From Polystyrenella longa (lineage in GTDB: Bacteria > Planctomycetota > Planctomycetia > Planctomycetales > Planctomycetaceae), in assembly GCF_007750395.1 (NCBI RefSeq), contig NZ_CP036281.1, forward strand, positions 2,069,001 through 2,133,000: a stretch of DNA of 64,000 bases. Reading direction: 5' to 3'. The position numbers and the translations under genes were made by a program. Shown piece after piece: positions 27,079-35,722 of the stretch. Below the pieces are notes generated by a model. It ran no database searches, was not told the origin of the DNA, and saw only the letters and a program-made list of their open reading frames with translations. Each line of letters starts with the position of its first letter. Position 1 is the stretch's first letter.

Positions 27079-28194
27079 ATGAGTGAAGAACTCTACGTTG
27101 GAACTCGAAAAGGTTTGTTTATTCTGGAACAAAACGAAGAAGATTGGTCGATCAAACGACATGAGTTTCCGGGGGAGCCAGTTTCGATGATAATGCCCGA
27201 TCCGCGAGACGGAATGCTATATGCCGCATTAACTCATGGGCATTTTGGCGCGAAACTCCATCGTTCGGCGGATAGTGGAGAGAGCTGGGAAGAGTGTGGA
27301 CTTCCCACTTATCCGGAGACGGCTGAAACGGAATCGGTGGTGGCCGAGACGACCGGCGAGAAACCCAAAGGAGATTCGCTCGAAGAGATTTGGGCGATGG
27401 AACCAGGATCAGGATCGCGTCTCTGGGCAGGGACGATTCCGGGTGGGCTTTTTTACTCAGACGATCAGGGGACGAACTGGCAGCTCGTCGAGTCATTATG
27501 GAACGACCCGCAGCGACCGCAGTGGATGGGGGGCGGGAAAGACCATGCCGGGTTGCATTCCATCTGCGTCGACCCTCGCAATCCAGATCGGATCACTGTC
27601 GCTGTTTCAGTGGGGGGCGTTTGGCAGACGAATGATGGCGGGACAAGCTGGGATTTGATTGGCGAGGGCTTACGAGCCGAATATATGCCTCCCGACCAGG
27701 CAAGCAGTTTGCTCATGCAGGATCCACATCTCTTAGTCCACTGCCCTGCCTCGCCCGATCATATGTGGATTCAGCATCATAATGGTATCTTCCGTTCAGA
27801 AAATGGGGGCCTCAACTGGAGCGAAATCACGGATGTCGATCCGGCGGTCTTTGGTTTTGCCGTCGCGGTTCATCCCGACAAACCTGATCTGGCTTGGTTT
27901 GTTCCGGCGATCAAAGATGAAACCCGAATTCCCTTCCAAGGAGAATTTGTGGTCACTCGGACACAAGATGGTGGGAAGTCATTCGATAAGCTGACTTCAG
28001 GGCTTCCGCAGAATAATGCTTTCGACATCGTATACAGGCATGCTCTGGCGGTGGATCCCATCGGTACGACTCTGGCAATGGGTTCCACAACGGGGAATTT
28101 ATGGATTTCGCAAAACAGCGGAGATGACTGGAAATCAATTTCCAATCACCTTCCGCCTGTCTATTGCCTGAAGTTTAATCCTACGAGAAATTGA
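27079..28194 (+). CDS. WD40/YVTN/BNR-like repeat protein (exo-sialidase fold)
   Basis: The 371-residue product has at least six Asp-box (BNR) repeats that form the blades of a beta-propeller: SADSGESW, SDDQGTNW, TNDGGTSW, SENGGLNW, TQDGGKSF and SQNSGDDW, spaced about 40-65 residues apart. It begins EELYVGTRKGLFIL. There is no signal peptide, so it is probably cytoplasmic, unlike secreted sialidases, and the catalytic residues of sialidases (Arg triad, Tyr/Glu pair) are not apparent. The label sialidase would therefore be misleading. It stands directly after the MoaD/ThiS-like gene and likely works with it. A terminator-like hairpin follows. Confidence 0.87.
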   Translation: MSEELYVGTRKGLFILEQNEEDWSIKRHEFPGEPVSMIMPDPRDGMLYAALTHGHFGAKLHRSADSGESWEECGLPTYPETAETESVVAETTGEKPKGDSLEEIWAMEPGSGSRLWAGTIPGGLFYSDDQGTNWQLVESLWNDPQRPQWMGGGKDHAGLHSICVDPRNPDRITVAVSVGGVWQTNDGGTSWDLIGEGLRAEYMPPDQASSLLMQDPHLLVHCPASPDHMWIQHHNGIFRSENGGLNWSEITDVDPAVFGFAVAVHPDKPDLAWFVPAIKDETRIPFQGEFVVTRTQDGGKSFDKLTSGLPQNNAFDIVYRHALAVDPIGTTLAMGSTTGNLWISQNSGDDWKSISNHLPPVYCLKFNPTRN

Positions 28195-28250
28195 CATGTT
28201 CACTTCTCTGAGAAGATTCCCCTTGTTGGACTGATATGATTTCCTAAAAT

Positions 28251-28292
28251 TACTTGTTCCCTCCATTTCGTTAGGTAGGGACTTTTTTTTCT
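28251..28292 (+). terminator. Terminator after the BNR-repeat gene
   Basis: GTTCCCT pairs with AGGGAC (imperfect stem, 28255-28284), followed by eight T. It lies about 60 bases after the BNR gene stop and 30 before the DUF454 gene start. Confidence 0.72.
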
Positions 28293-28320
28293 ACAGGCAG
28301 ATTGCCTGAAATGGGTAATC

Positions 28321-28866
28321 ATGATTCGTCAGGTTCATTCGACACCACCAGATCAGCAGCCAGGGCAAGCTTCGTCGGAAAACAACGCCGAAGTCAAAGG
28401 CGAGCGTCGTGACGAGTCAGAGCAGAAAGCCTCCAAGCCTGAGACTCGATTGGTCCGATTGAAATCGCCTGTTCAGCCTGTCACTGGTCTTAGGCGGGTG
28501 ATCTATATTTTTCTGGCAACATTCTTTTTCATTCTCGGGATCATCGGTGCGATTCTGCCCGTGATTCCGACGACCCCTTTTCTATTGTTAACCAGTTTCT
28601 TTCTTATTCGCGTTTCACCACATCTGAATGAAACGCTGATCAATGCTCCCCTGGTGGGGCCGATTCTTTATGACTGGCAGGAACAGCGCGGCGTTCGATT
28701 AACCGTGAAAATACAGGCCATTGTGATTGTCCTATGTGCGGTGGCTTCCTCCATGTATTTTGCAAACATGTCCTACGTTGGAAATTCCATCCTGGTCGTT
28801 TTGGCTCTGATTGGAATTGGAGTCATTCTGCGGATTCCTAGCTTGGCGAATAAAGACAACTCCTGA
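28321..28866 (+). CDS. DUF454 (YbaN-type) small membrane protein
   Basis: The 181-residue product has a disordered, charged N-terminal tail of about 55 residues, then the DUF454 core. The core has a membrane hairpin (VIYIFLATFFFILGIIGAILP), the conserved PVIPTTPFLLLTSFFLIR loop (split over residues about 79-97), the FYDWQ-like element (ILYDWQEQRGVRL) and two more membrane helices. E. coli YbaN is the best-known member; its function is not established. The ATG at 28321 begins the frame. The core length matches the family, and the extended N-terminus is unusual. It lies between a terminator and a strong ribosome site for the next gene, so it is probably transcribed alone or with that gene. Confidence 0.88.
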   Translation: MIRQVHSTPPDQQPGQASSENNAEVKGERRDESEQKASKPETRLVRLKSPVQPVTGLRRVIYIFLATFFFILGIIGAILPVIPTTPFLLLTSFFLIRVSPHLNETLINAPLVGPILYDWQEQRGVRLTVKIQAIVIVLCAVASSMYFANMSYVGNSILVVLALIGIGVILRIPSLANKDNS

Positions 28867-28945
28867 AGACGTAGCGGGTTGCCTCGGCCAAACAGTTCCT
28901 GATACAAGAGATAGATCGAATCTCTTCATTCAGGAAAGGTCTAGT

Positions 28946-30586
28946 ATGCTTCGCTTTCTTCTCTTCGCTTTATCAGCTCTGTTTTGTCTGTCTCCCCTTG
29001 CAGCTCAAGAGGGACTTGTCGGTCATTTCAAACTCAGTACCAACGCGAAAGATTCCTCGTCGCAACACCTGCAAGGCAAAGCTGTCGAACTGAAGTTTGT
29101 CAAAGGGAAGGAGTTCTCCTCCACCCGATTCGATGGCCTGAAAAGCGAACTGATCTTCGAAGAATCGTCACTTGCGAAGATTGGGACCAAACCATTTTCC
29201 GTTTCTATGTGGGTTAATCTTTCAGAAGAAACGGATGATGTCATTGGGGACTTGATCAGCCAATACGATCCGGCAACTCGACGTGGATTCAATCTGTCAG
29301 TCAAAACGAATTCAGGGGTGACTTCCAGTCAGTCGAACTACCGCCAGCTCCAGTTTGGGATCGATGACGGACAGCTCGAGACGGAATGGACAGACCATGG
29401 GCAACCGGGCAACGCAGTCTTCATCTATTCGCTGGCAACTCATCAAGGAGAGCTATACGCGGGGACCTGTGAATCGGGAGTCGATGGCGTCGGTCACCTT
29501 TACCGCTGGCTGGAAGGCAAGAGCTGGCATGACTGCGGGGCCCCGGATAAGTCGAATGCAGTCAGTGCACTGGCCGAATTCGACGGTAATTTATACGTCG
29601 CCACTTCCAAGTATCGGTTACGTGGTTCTGCATTAGATGAGTCCCCCAACGAGAATCTGGGTGGAAAGATTTTCCGATACGACGTGGACGGTACCTGGAC
29701 TCATTGCGGCACTCTGTCAGAGATTGAAGCGATCAACGGCCTCGTTGTTTATAAAGACAAACTTTATGCCTCCTCGACCTACGCTCCAGGAGGACTCTTT
29801 CGTTTTGACGGAGGAACGACTTGGACAAACTGTGGGCTGCCGGATGGGAAACGAGTGGAAGCGCTGACAGTCTACAATGGTTATCTATACGCGACCGGCT
29901 ACGACGAAGCTGGGATTTATCGTTACGACGGTACAGACTGGAGCCAGGTCGGATTGCTTCCTGACGCGACTCAGACTTACGGTTTCGCTGTCTACGAAGG
30001 AGATCTCTACGTCAGCGAATGGCCGAACTCGCGTGTCTATCGATATGAAGGAGGCGATAGCTGGAAGAATGTTGGTAGTCTGGACGATGAACTCGAGTCG
30101 ATGCCGTTGATCGTTTATAACGGGAAGATGTACTGCGGTTCCCTTCCCTTAGCCGCCGTGTTTCGTTTTGACGGAGATGACAACTGGTCTAATCTGGGAC
30201 GCATCGATTTGACTCCCGATGTCAAATATCGTCGAGCCTGGTCGATGTCTATTTTCGAGGGACGATTGTTCGCTGGAACAATTCCCTCGGGACGAGTCTG
30301 GTCCATTGCGGCAGGTGCCAATGCAACGCACGATCAGACTTTTCCGAGTGGTTGGCACCACGTTAGTGCAGTGAAAGAAATGAATCGACTCAAATTATAT
30401 GTGGATGGAAAGTTGGTTGCTAAATCGGAGCAATTCGATGCAGAGACGTATGACCTCAGCACGGAGCAACCTTTACGTATTGGTAATGGTCAGCACGATC
30501 ATTTCAACGGTCAGATGCGAGACGTCCGTTTATTCAACCAGGCATTGCAGCCTGCTGATATTCAGGAATTGATCCAACAGAATTGA
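28946..30586 (+). CDS. Secreted LamG-type protein with an inserted kelch-like beta-propeller
   Basis: The 546-residue product has a Sec signal peptide (MLRFLLFALSALFCLSPLAAQ) and starts at the ATG at 28946, six bases after AGGAAAGG. The frame extends upstream into the DUF454 gene, but that part is not coding. Residues about 22-150 are the first half of a concanavalin/LamG fold (GLVGHFKLS, GTKPFSVSMWVNLS). Residues about 150-455 are a run of seven or so kelch-like repeats of the type 'VYNGYLYATGYDEAGIYRYDG'. Residues 460-546 complete the LamG fold (WHHVSAVKEMNRLKLYVDGKL, PLRIGNGQHDHFNGQMRDVRLF). The propeller thus seems to be inserted inside one lectin-like domain. It probably binds a carbohydrate outside the cell. 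A terminator follows. Confidence 0.83.
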   Translation: MLRFLLFALSALFCLSPLAAQEGLVGHFKLSTNAKDSSSQHLQGKAVELKFVKGKEFSSTRFDGLKSELIFEESSLAKIGTKPFSVSMWVNLSEETDDVIGDLISQYDPATRRGFNLSVKTNSGVTSSQSNYRQLQFGIDDGQLETEWTDHGQPGNAVFIYSLATHQGELYAGTCESGVDGVGHLYRWLEGKSWHDCGAPDKSNAVSALAEFDGNLYVATSKYRLRGSALDESPNENLGGKIFRYDVDGTWTHCGTLSEIEAINGLVVYKDKLYASSTYAPGGLFRFDGGTTWTNCGLPDGKRVEALTVYNGYLYATGYDEAGIYRYDGTDWSQVGLLPDATQTYGFAVYEGDLYVSEWPNSRVYRYEGGDSWKNVGSLDDELESMPLIVYNGKMYCGSLPLAAVFRFDGDDNWSNLGRIDLTPDVKYRRAWSMSIFEGRLFAGTIPSGRVWSIAAGANATHDQTFPSGWHHVSAVKEMNRLKLYVDGKLVAKSEQFDAETYDLSTEQPLRIGNGQHDHFNGQMRDVRLFNQALQPADIQELIQQN

Positions 30587-30610
30587 GTCATCAAACTGGT
30601 TCGATATAAA

Positions 30611-30645
30611 AAAAGACCTGCCGATTTCCGGCAGGTCTTTTGATT
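30611..30645. terminator. Bidirectional terminator between the LamG gene and the Cys-rich lipoprotein gene
   Basis: AAAAGACCTGCCG pairs perfectly with CGGCAGGTCTTTT over 13 bp (30611-30641, ATTTC loop). T-runs follow on both strands, so it can serve both convergent genes. Confidence 0.92.
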
Positions 30646-30666
30646 GATCAACATGGCTTCGAGTGA

Positions 30667-31446
30667 TTAATCTTCTTCTGTGGTGCTCGGAGCGGTGTAA
30701 TTGATTCGAGGCTCAGGCATAGATTCAATTTCGGCTTTACGAATCGTGTCGATTTCGAGTGCCGGACGACCGTAGTTACGTCCTGATTTCAGCTCGATGC
30801 AGATACCAGAGGACTCGACGCCGACCAGTTCGATCAGGGCATTGCGAACGGTTTCCACGCGAGCTGCGTTGGTGCCATCACCCACAATTTTCTGGACGTA
30901 AATCTGGTTGCGTCGCTTTGGAGGCGCTTCTTCCAGGATCCAGATCAGTTGTTCTCTACCAGAGTGGGTCAGCTCGTTGGTGTACTCATCGAAGTGATAG
31001 TCAAACAACGTGGTCAGTCGCTGCCAGCCTTTGTCTTCTTGAAGAGCCATAACGTTTCGCACATAAGCCCGGTCCTGGCAGACGTACGGATAAGGCCAGT
31101 AATGAGCAGCATGGTACTTGTGGCTGAACTGTTGTTTCGGTCCTGTTGGACGCGGATAGGGAGGCCACATTTTTCCCTTTTTGTAAACCTGTCGGGAACC
31201 GACCGGAGCTTCGGCCTGCATGGCCCACCACTCGTCGCTTCCTTTTTTGACGTCGCATCCGTAGTTGCACGATTCGCAGTTTGCGCCTGCTATGCAGCTT
31301 TCGCATTCCATGCACGCATTCTGGCAAGTTCCCGACTCGCAGTCCGTACAAACACTATTCGAACTCTTGCCGTGCATGCTAGCACAGCCTACCAGTAAAC
31401 CACTCAACACGAGGACTATACAGCCCCTCCCTGTTGCTGTGAACAT
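30667..31446 (-). CDS. Cysteine-rich lipoprotein of unknown function
   Basis: The 259-residue product has a lipoprotein signal with the lipobox LLVGCAS. The mature N-terminus contains nine cysteines within about 34 residues (VCTDC, TCQNAC, MECESC, ANCESC, YGCD), then a basic/Pro-rich linker (YPRPTGPKQQFSHKY). A folded C-terminal domain of about 130 residues has no family I recognise, though YHFDEYTNELTHSG and QIYVQKIVGDGTNAARV look conserved. The cysteine cluster could bind metal or form disulfides in the periplasm; that is inference. The ATG at 31446 follows GGGGAGG by about six bases, a strong ribosome site. It is a lone gene ending at a two-way terminator. Confidence 0.82.
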   Translation of the reverse strand: MFTATGRGCIVLVLSGLLVGCASMHGKSSNSVCTDCESGTCQNACMECESCIAGANCESCNYGCDVKKGSDEWWAMQAEAPVGSRQVYKKGKMWPPYPRPTGPKQQFSHKYHAAHYWPYPYVCQDRAYVRNVMALQEDKGWQRLTTLFDYHFDEYTNELTHSGREQLIWILEEAPPKRRNQIYVQKIVGDGTNAARVETVRNALIELVGVESSGICIELKSGRNYGRPALEIDTIRKAEIESMPEPRINYTAPSTTEED

Positions 31447-31756
31447 CCTTGCCTCCCCTTATGTACCTTACGGTACGGCTGCAGTCAGATTCGCACGATG
31501 GCGTCGTGACTGCGAAATGATCATCCGTTATCGTTGCGCATCGCCTTGCGCGGAGTTTTACTTTTTTAATATCGGACGGTCAGGGGGTTAGCATCACTCG
31601 AATAATGTTCGTCTCTGCCAAATCGTATTTTTCGTCACAACCGTTAACATGCGAACGATCTGCAGATTAGCCTGTATCTCGCCAGTAGAAGCCGGGATCA
31701 GGTGCAAAGGAAGTCCTGCCACATCAAATTTGATAAATCGAGACGATGAATCAATT
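31447..31756. other. Gap upstream of the Cys-rich lipoprotein gene
   Basis: About 310 bases between two minus-strand genes. It should contain the promoter of the Cys-rich lipoprotein gene. A minus-strand frame of 68 codons overlaps the Rieske gene and is not credible. I see nothing else. Confidence 0.5.
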
Positions 31757-32077
31757 TTATGCGCAGGGGGGAAGATCGATGTAGAGATCAACGCCTTCAA
31801 TGGAAACGGGGAATGTTTCCTGACAGATGTTGGGCGTCAGGCCGTGTTGGCCATTGGTGACGTCGAACTGCCAACCATGCCACGGGCAGGTCACTGTGGT
31901 ACCGGTGAGCTGACCTGCTCCCAATGGGCCGCCTGCGTGCGGACAGATTCCATCGAGAGCAAAATATTCACCGCCTTGTTCAAAAACGGCGATGATTCGA
32001 TCGGCCACGGTAAATTCCCGCCCTCCACCAGCGGGAATTTCATCCTTGGAGCATAACTTAATTCGACTAGTTTCCAC
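31757..32077 (-). CDS. Rieske [2Fe-2S] ferredoxin-like protein
   Basis: The 106-residue protein is a stand-alone Rieske domain of the nitrite-reductase-small-subunit/dioxygenase-ferredoxin type. Cluster ligands are Cys45 and His47 (CPHAGG) and Cys64 and His67 (CPWHGW). It has no signal peptide or membrane segment, so it should be a soluble cytoplasmic electron carrier. No oxygenase, reductase or NirB gene lies beside it, so its partner is unknown. It lies 76 bp downstream of the cyclophilin gene on the same strand and could be co-transcribed with it. The ATG at 32077 gives the normal family N-terminus (RIKLCSKDEIPAGG). Confidence 0.94.
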   Translation of the reverse strand: METSRIKLCSKDEIPAGGGREFTVADRIIAVFEQGGEYFALDGICPHAGGPLGAGQLTGTTVTCPWHGWQFDVTNGQHGLTPNICQETFPVSIEGVDLYIDLPPCA

Positions 32078-32153
32078 GGAACGACGTTTCCTGTTCCTGA
32101 GGTGCCTGTTCTTAATGCAGTTGCGGAGTGATCTCGACCCATTGCCAGCTTGA

Positions 32154-32696
32154 TTAGGCGGCCTTGGGGTTTACCAGAACTTCGGCGGACTCAATCTTCA
32201 CTTCGTCGAGTGGGCGGTCCTGGGCATTCGTTTTAACATTGCCGATCTCGAGAACGTTCTTCAAGCTTTCTTCATCAGCAGTTTTGCCGAAAACGGTGTA
32301 CTGATTGTCGAGATGAGGAACGCGAGCAACGCATAAAAAGAATTGTGATCCGGCGGAGTCGGGGTCCGATGTTCGAGCCATCGAGAGAACGCCCGGTTCA
32401 TGAGATTTGCTGTTGAATTCGGCGGGGATGGTGTAGCCGGGTCCACCCGTTCCTGTTCCCTGAGGGCAGCCGCCCTGAATCATAAATCCTTCAATCACCC
32501 GGTGGAAAACGACTCCATCGTAGAACCCGATGCGGGCCAGTCCGATGATATTCTTCGCATGCCCGGGGGCAGTGTCGCCGTACACATCGAGAACGATCTT
32601 CCCTTTAGATGTATTCAGGACAACCTGGTAATCATTCTGGCTGAAGTCAACATCTTCAACAGCCTTTTCTACTTCGGCTTTGCGGTTGGCACTCAT
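32154..32696 (-). CDS. Cyclophilin-type peptidyl-prolyl cis-trans isomerase
   Basis: The 180-residue protein is a cytoplasmic cyclophilin: TSKGKIVLDVYGDTAP, then FHRVIEGFMIQGG with the catalytic Arg, then SMARTSDPDSAGSQFFLCVARVPHLDNQYTVFG (split across residues about 105-138). A 25-residue N-terminal extension (MSANRKAEVEKAVEDVDF) precedes the fold. No signal peptide is seen, so it acts in the cytoplasm on newly made or refolding proteins. The ATG at 32696 is chosen over a TTG at 32717. The usual Trp of the drug-binding site is replaced by His (VPHLD), a common feature of bacterial cyclophilins. The Rieske gene follows 76 bp downstream. Confidence 0.96.
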   Translation of the reverse strand: MSANRKAEVEKAVEDVDFSQNDYQVVLNTSKGKIVLDVYGDTAPGHAKNIIGLARIGFYDGVVFHRVIEGFMIQGGCPQGTGTGGPGYTIPAEFNSKSHEPGVLSMARTSDPDSAGSQFFLCVARVPHLDNQYTVFGKTADEESLKNVLEIGNVKTNAQDRPLDEVKIESAEVLVNPKAA

Positions 32697-33050
32697 AGCA
32701 CAGTTTTCTATCTGCAAATTAGAGTCAAAACGGGAGTTCTATTTCAATCCGGTGAGTGGTCGGTGGAGCATGTCTGGAAACGCTTGAAACAACGTAAAAT
32801 CAGGCCGTCCACGACAGCGACAGGTTAACAGGATGTGCCCCAAAATGTAAGTCTCTGGCGATTCTAACTGACCTCCATTGACTGCGATCCGACTGAGAGT
32901 GTTCGCAGTGTTCATCTCGCACACTGAAACCCCATTTTCACAAGGGGGAAGATGCGTTATAAAAGATGCCTGAGTTGTACAGGAGATCGCTCGATAACCA
33001 GTCCGTTACCAGATTCAAGAGTAACGCAACACTGAAGACAGGAAGTTGAA
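32697..33050. other. Intergenic region between divergent genes
   Basis: About 350 bases between the divergent cyclophilin and secreted-protein genes, presumably holding their promoters. No conserved element could be identified. AGGAAG just before 33051 is the ribosome site of the plus-strand gene. Confidence 0.5.
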
Positions 33051-34397
33051 ATGTCTTACCTTGCCCTGCACCGTCGGTTTGTATTTGTCACGTTGATGGC
33101 CACTTTACTGTTTCAGCTAGAGGCATTTCGCCTGAACGTTCTGCTGGCCGCCGACACCTATCGTCTGGAAGAGACGGTGAGTAACGCAGATATCTTTGGC
33201 GTTGATTCAACGATTACCATCAAGGGCGAATTGTTGACCCCTCAACAGGATACGGCTCTCTCTCATACGTTGGATGCGAAAGCACAGGTCAAGTTTGTCG
33301 AACAGCGACTAGAAGGTGCTGGCCGTGATGCACGTGCGTTTCGGTCTCTACGTCAGTATGGAAAGTGCGAAGCTCAAATCAACGTTTCCGATAACCAGAT
33401 CAAGTCGGTATTGCGACCCGAGCGGAGTAAAGTCGCTGTCCATGGTTATCGTCAGGGGTTAAAGCGAGTTGCCGTGGAAGGTCCTCTTACACGTAACGAA
33501 CTCGATCTTCTGGAGACGCCGGGCGACAGCTTGGCCATCACTGCCCTGTTACCAGGTGAATCCGTCGAAGTTGGTGATAGCTGGTCTGTCCCCGATTGGG
33601 CTTTTCAGATGTTGACGGCGACTGAAGCGGTTCTGAAAAGCAAAATGAGCTGTACCTTGGATCGCGTGGAGGGCAACGTCGCTCACATCTCATTTAAAGG
33701 AGATTTGGAAGGAGCGACAGGGGGCTCCCCCTGTACTGTTCAGATCCAGGGAGAGTTTACGTTTCTAACAGATCTCAAGTACGTTAAATCGTTGAAGCTC
33801 ACGCAGAAAGAAGATCGATCCGCAGGCCCTGTCAGTGCAGGGTTAAAAGTTACGGCGACTGTAGACTTGGAGCGGTACCCCGCAGTAAACCCCGACGTTA
33901 TTCCAGCCAATGCAGACGAGCTTGTGCCAGTGCAACCAACGGTGGAGGAGTTGGCGTTAGAGTTGAAAACGCCGTGGAATTTTACTTTCAAACATAGTCG
34001 CAACTGGCATGTTTTTCAGCAAACCGTCAGCTCCACTACTTTGAGATACATAGAAGATGGTAACTTTGTCGCTCAATGTGATCTGATGAAATTGAGCGAT
34101 GTCCTTCCTGGACGCCATGTCGCCGCGAAACAATTCCAAGCTGATATTCGTTCTTCGTTGGGAGGACAGCTTACTGAGTTGAGCGAGCTGAAAGAAGACA
34201 AATTGGAAAACGGTGTGACAACCTATCAGGTAAACGCGACCGGCACGGCCCGTGATCTGGACATGACCTGGATTTACTACCTCACGGCGTCACCGAAGGG
34301 AAATCAAACATCTTTCGTTTATTCCGTGGAGTCGAAGCTCTTGCCTGATTTAGGACAAGAAGATGAAAGAATGATTCAGTCAGTCGAATTTAAGTGA
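33051..34397 (+). CDS. Secreted protein of unknown function
   Basis: The 448-residue product has an N-terminal signal sequence (LMATLLFQLEA segment, cleaved probably near LLAADTYR). The rest is mainly beta-strand: an N-terminal half containing KFVEQRLEGAGRDARAFRSL, a middle with PGESVEVGDSWSVPDWAF, and a C-terminal region of about 150 residues beginning TPWNFTFKHSRNW that looks like a separate domain and has a conserved-looking GNQTSFVYSVESKLL end. I recognise no named family. Similar secreted proteins are seen in planctomycete genomes, to my memory. The ATG at 33051 follows AGGAAG by six bases. It converges with the YiiX-like gene, 94 bp away. The function is unknown. Confidence 0.8.
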   Translation: MSYLALHRRFVFVTLMATLLFQLEAFRLNVLLAADTYRLEETVSNADIFGVDSTITIKGELLTPQQDTALSHTLDAKAQVKFVEQRLEGAGRDARAFRSLRQYGKCEAQINVSDNQIKSVLRPERSKVAVHGYRQGLKRVAVEGPLTRNELDLLETPGDSLAITALLPGESVEVGDSWSVPDWAFQMLTATEAVLKSKMSCTLDRVEGNVAHISFKGDLEGATGGSPCTVQIQGEFTFLTDLKYVKSLKLTQKEDRSAGPVSAGLKVTATVDLERYPAVNPDVIPANADELVPVQPTVEELALELKTPWNFTFKHSRNWHVFQQTVSSTTLRYIEDGNFVAQCDLMKLSDVLPGRHVAAKQFQADIRSSLGGQLTELSELKEDKLENGVTTYQVNATGTARDLDMTWIYYLTASPKGNQTSFVYSVESKLLPDLGQEDERMIQSVEFK

Positions 34398-34461
34398 TTG
34401 CGGTTGGATGAATTGAATTTAATCTCGCAGATTAAACCTGTCGGCCTGTTTAGAAATTCGA

Positions 34462-34490
34462 AAAAGAGGGCTCGTCCGATGTCGACGAGC
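34462..34490 (-). terminator. Terminator immediately after the YiiX-like gene
   Basis: On the minus strand GCTCGTC pairs with GACGAGC (34470-34490), followed by CCTCTTTTT. It begins one base after the stop codon. The stem is short, so confidence is moderate. Confidence 0.6.
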
Positions 34491-34491
34491 A

Positions 34492-35304
34492 TCAATGGCA
34501 AAAGACGAGTTTTCGGAAGCGGATCCAACTGTAGGACGTGCAATCACAAGTATCGACCCACAACTGCTCGCACCAGCTGTTTGCCACTTCGACAGGTGCT
34601 AAGGGAGGTTGGATAGCGAATGATCGCACAGGCTGATACAGGCCGGCTCCGATACTTCCTCGAAGTAAGCTGGCTGGTGAGACTCGCGGCGGATTTTCGG
34701 CACGCATCAGATCGCATTCGTTGAGTGCATCAATCACGTATTCGGCGCAATGGACTCCCTCTGCTCGATTACCTGTTAGGTGATGTCTGACACTGTAAGG
34801 CGTTCCTATTTTTGCTTCGAGTGCGTCTGTAAATGCTTTTTCCTGATTGGAAGTCAATTTTGCCTGCGGGTGGAGAAGATGCAGTTCGTCTGGTAATTGG
34901 GTTGATAAATACTCGGAAAGGGAGAGTCGCCGTACTCCCATCGGATTCATGGAATCGTAAACATACTCGCCAGTGGGTTCTTTGACGACTGCTGCTACGT
35001 GGGTGTAATTGCTGCGTGTGTACATCCTAACGGCCAAACAATCCCCTTTTGTGAAAATCAGTGAACCTGTTTGCAACTCGGGGGCGATGGATGTCACGGC
35101 TTCCTCAGGTGTCGAGAAAATTTCGATATAGTCCGGGCTGTTTTCCTCGGTACCAACGCCAACGCAACTGCAATCCGCCTCTATATTATCCGATTCGATC
35201 CCTGCCGGTACTGGTTTAGCTGGTTTCGCCTCTGCAGCGATCAGGCTATGACCGTAGAGAACGAGGCTCAGGCAGACGAACAAGGTTTTGATTATCGGGT
35301 TCAT
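34492..35304 (-). CDS. YiiX-like secreted cysteine hydrolase (NlpC/P60 superfamily)
   Basis: The 270-residue product has a signal peptide (IIKTLFVCLSLVLYGHSLIAAEA). Its catalytic domain begins at about residue 78 with TGSLIFTKGDCLAVRMYTRSNYTH, carrying His102 (YTHVA), and the nucleophile Cys186 stands in EGVHCAEYVIDAL. This permuted NlpC/P60 (YiiX/YebB) layout fits a peptidase or amidase of the cell envelope; the substrate is unknown. Another Cys pair (DCSCVG, 45-47) lies before the domain. The ATG at 35304 follows GGAG by seven bases, which decides it over the upstream ATG at 35316. The C-terminal 40 residues contain four more Cys, perhaps disulfide-bonded. Confidence 0.87.
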   Translation of the reverse strand: MNPIIKTLFVCLSLVLYGHSLIAAEAKPAKPVPAGIESDNIEADCSCVGVGTEENSPDYIEIFSTPEEAVTSIAPELQTGSLIFTKGDCLAVRMYTRSNYTHVAAVVKEPTGEYVYDSMNPMGVRRLSLSEYLSTQLPDELHLLHPQAKLTSNQEKAFTDALEAKIGTPYSVRHHLTGNRAEGVHCAEYVIDALNECDLMRAENPPRVSPASLLRGSIGAGLYQPVRSFAIQPPLAPVEVANSWCEQLWVDTCDCTSYSWIRFRKLVFCH

Positions 35305-35722
35305 GGTTGACTCCATTATTTTGAACGGAGAGTTCAGATGATTGAGTGATTCTTCCGGAATTGCACAACGAAATAGTGTGCGCAACAGATCAAAATGAAA
35401 TTAATGAAGAAGAACAACCTCTTCAATTCAGGCGACTCAGGATTCATCAAAAGTGTGCATTCTAGATCGCATACCAGATAACCGTAGCGTGTTCTGGTGG
35501 CGTAGCCTGCTGTTTTTAGGGGCTTTTCGGGACCGATAGCCGCCACACTTATCCTGGACAGGATCTAATGTTGATTGAATAATTATGGCGCCATTTTAAT
35601 TGTCTCAGTATACGAAGCACGGATTCAGTCGTCTTGAGGGATTTCACTGTTTCAGGGTGACCAGACCTGGGCAGCAGCCATGTAAGACTGAGAAGGATTA
35701 CTGTTTCTGGATTCATGATCTA

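Noticed and set aside
27079-28194. Sialidase activity for the BNR protein
   Set aside because: Asp-boxes are only structural; the Arg triad and Tyr/Glu of sialidases are not seen, and there is no signal peptide.
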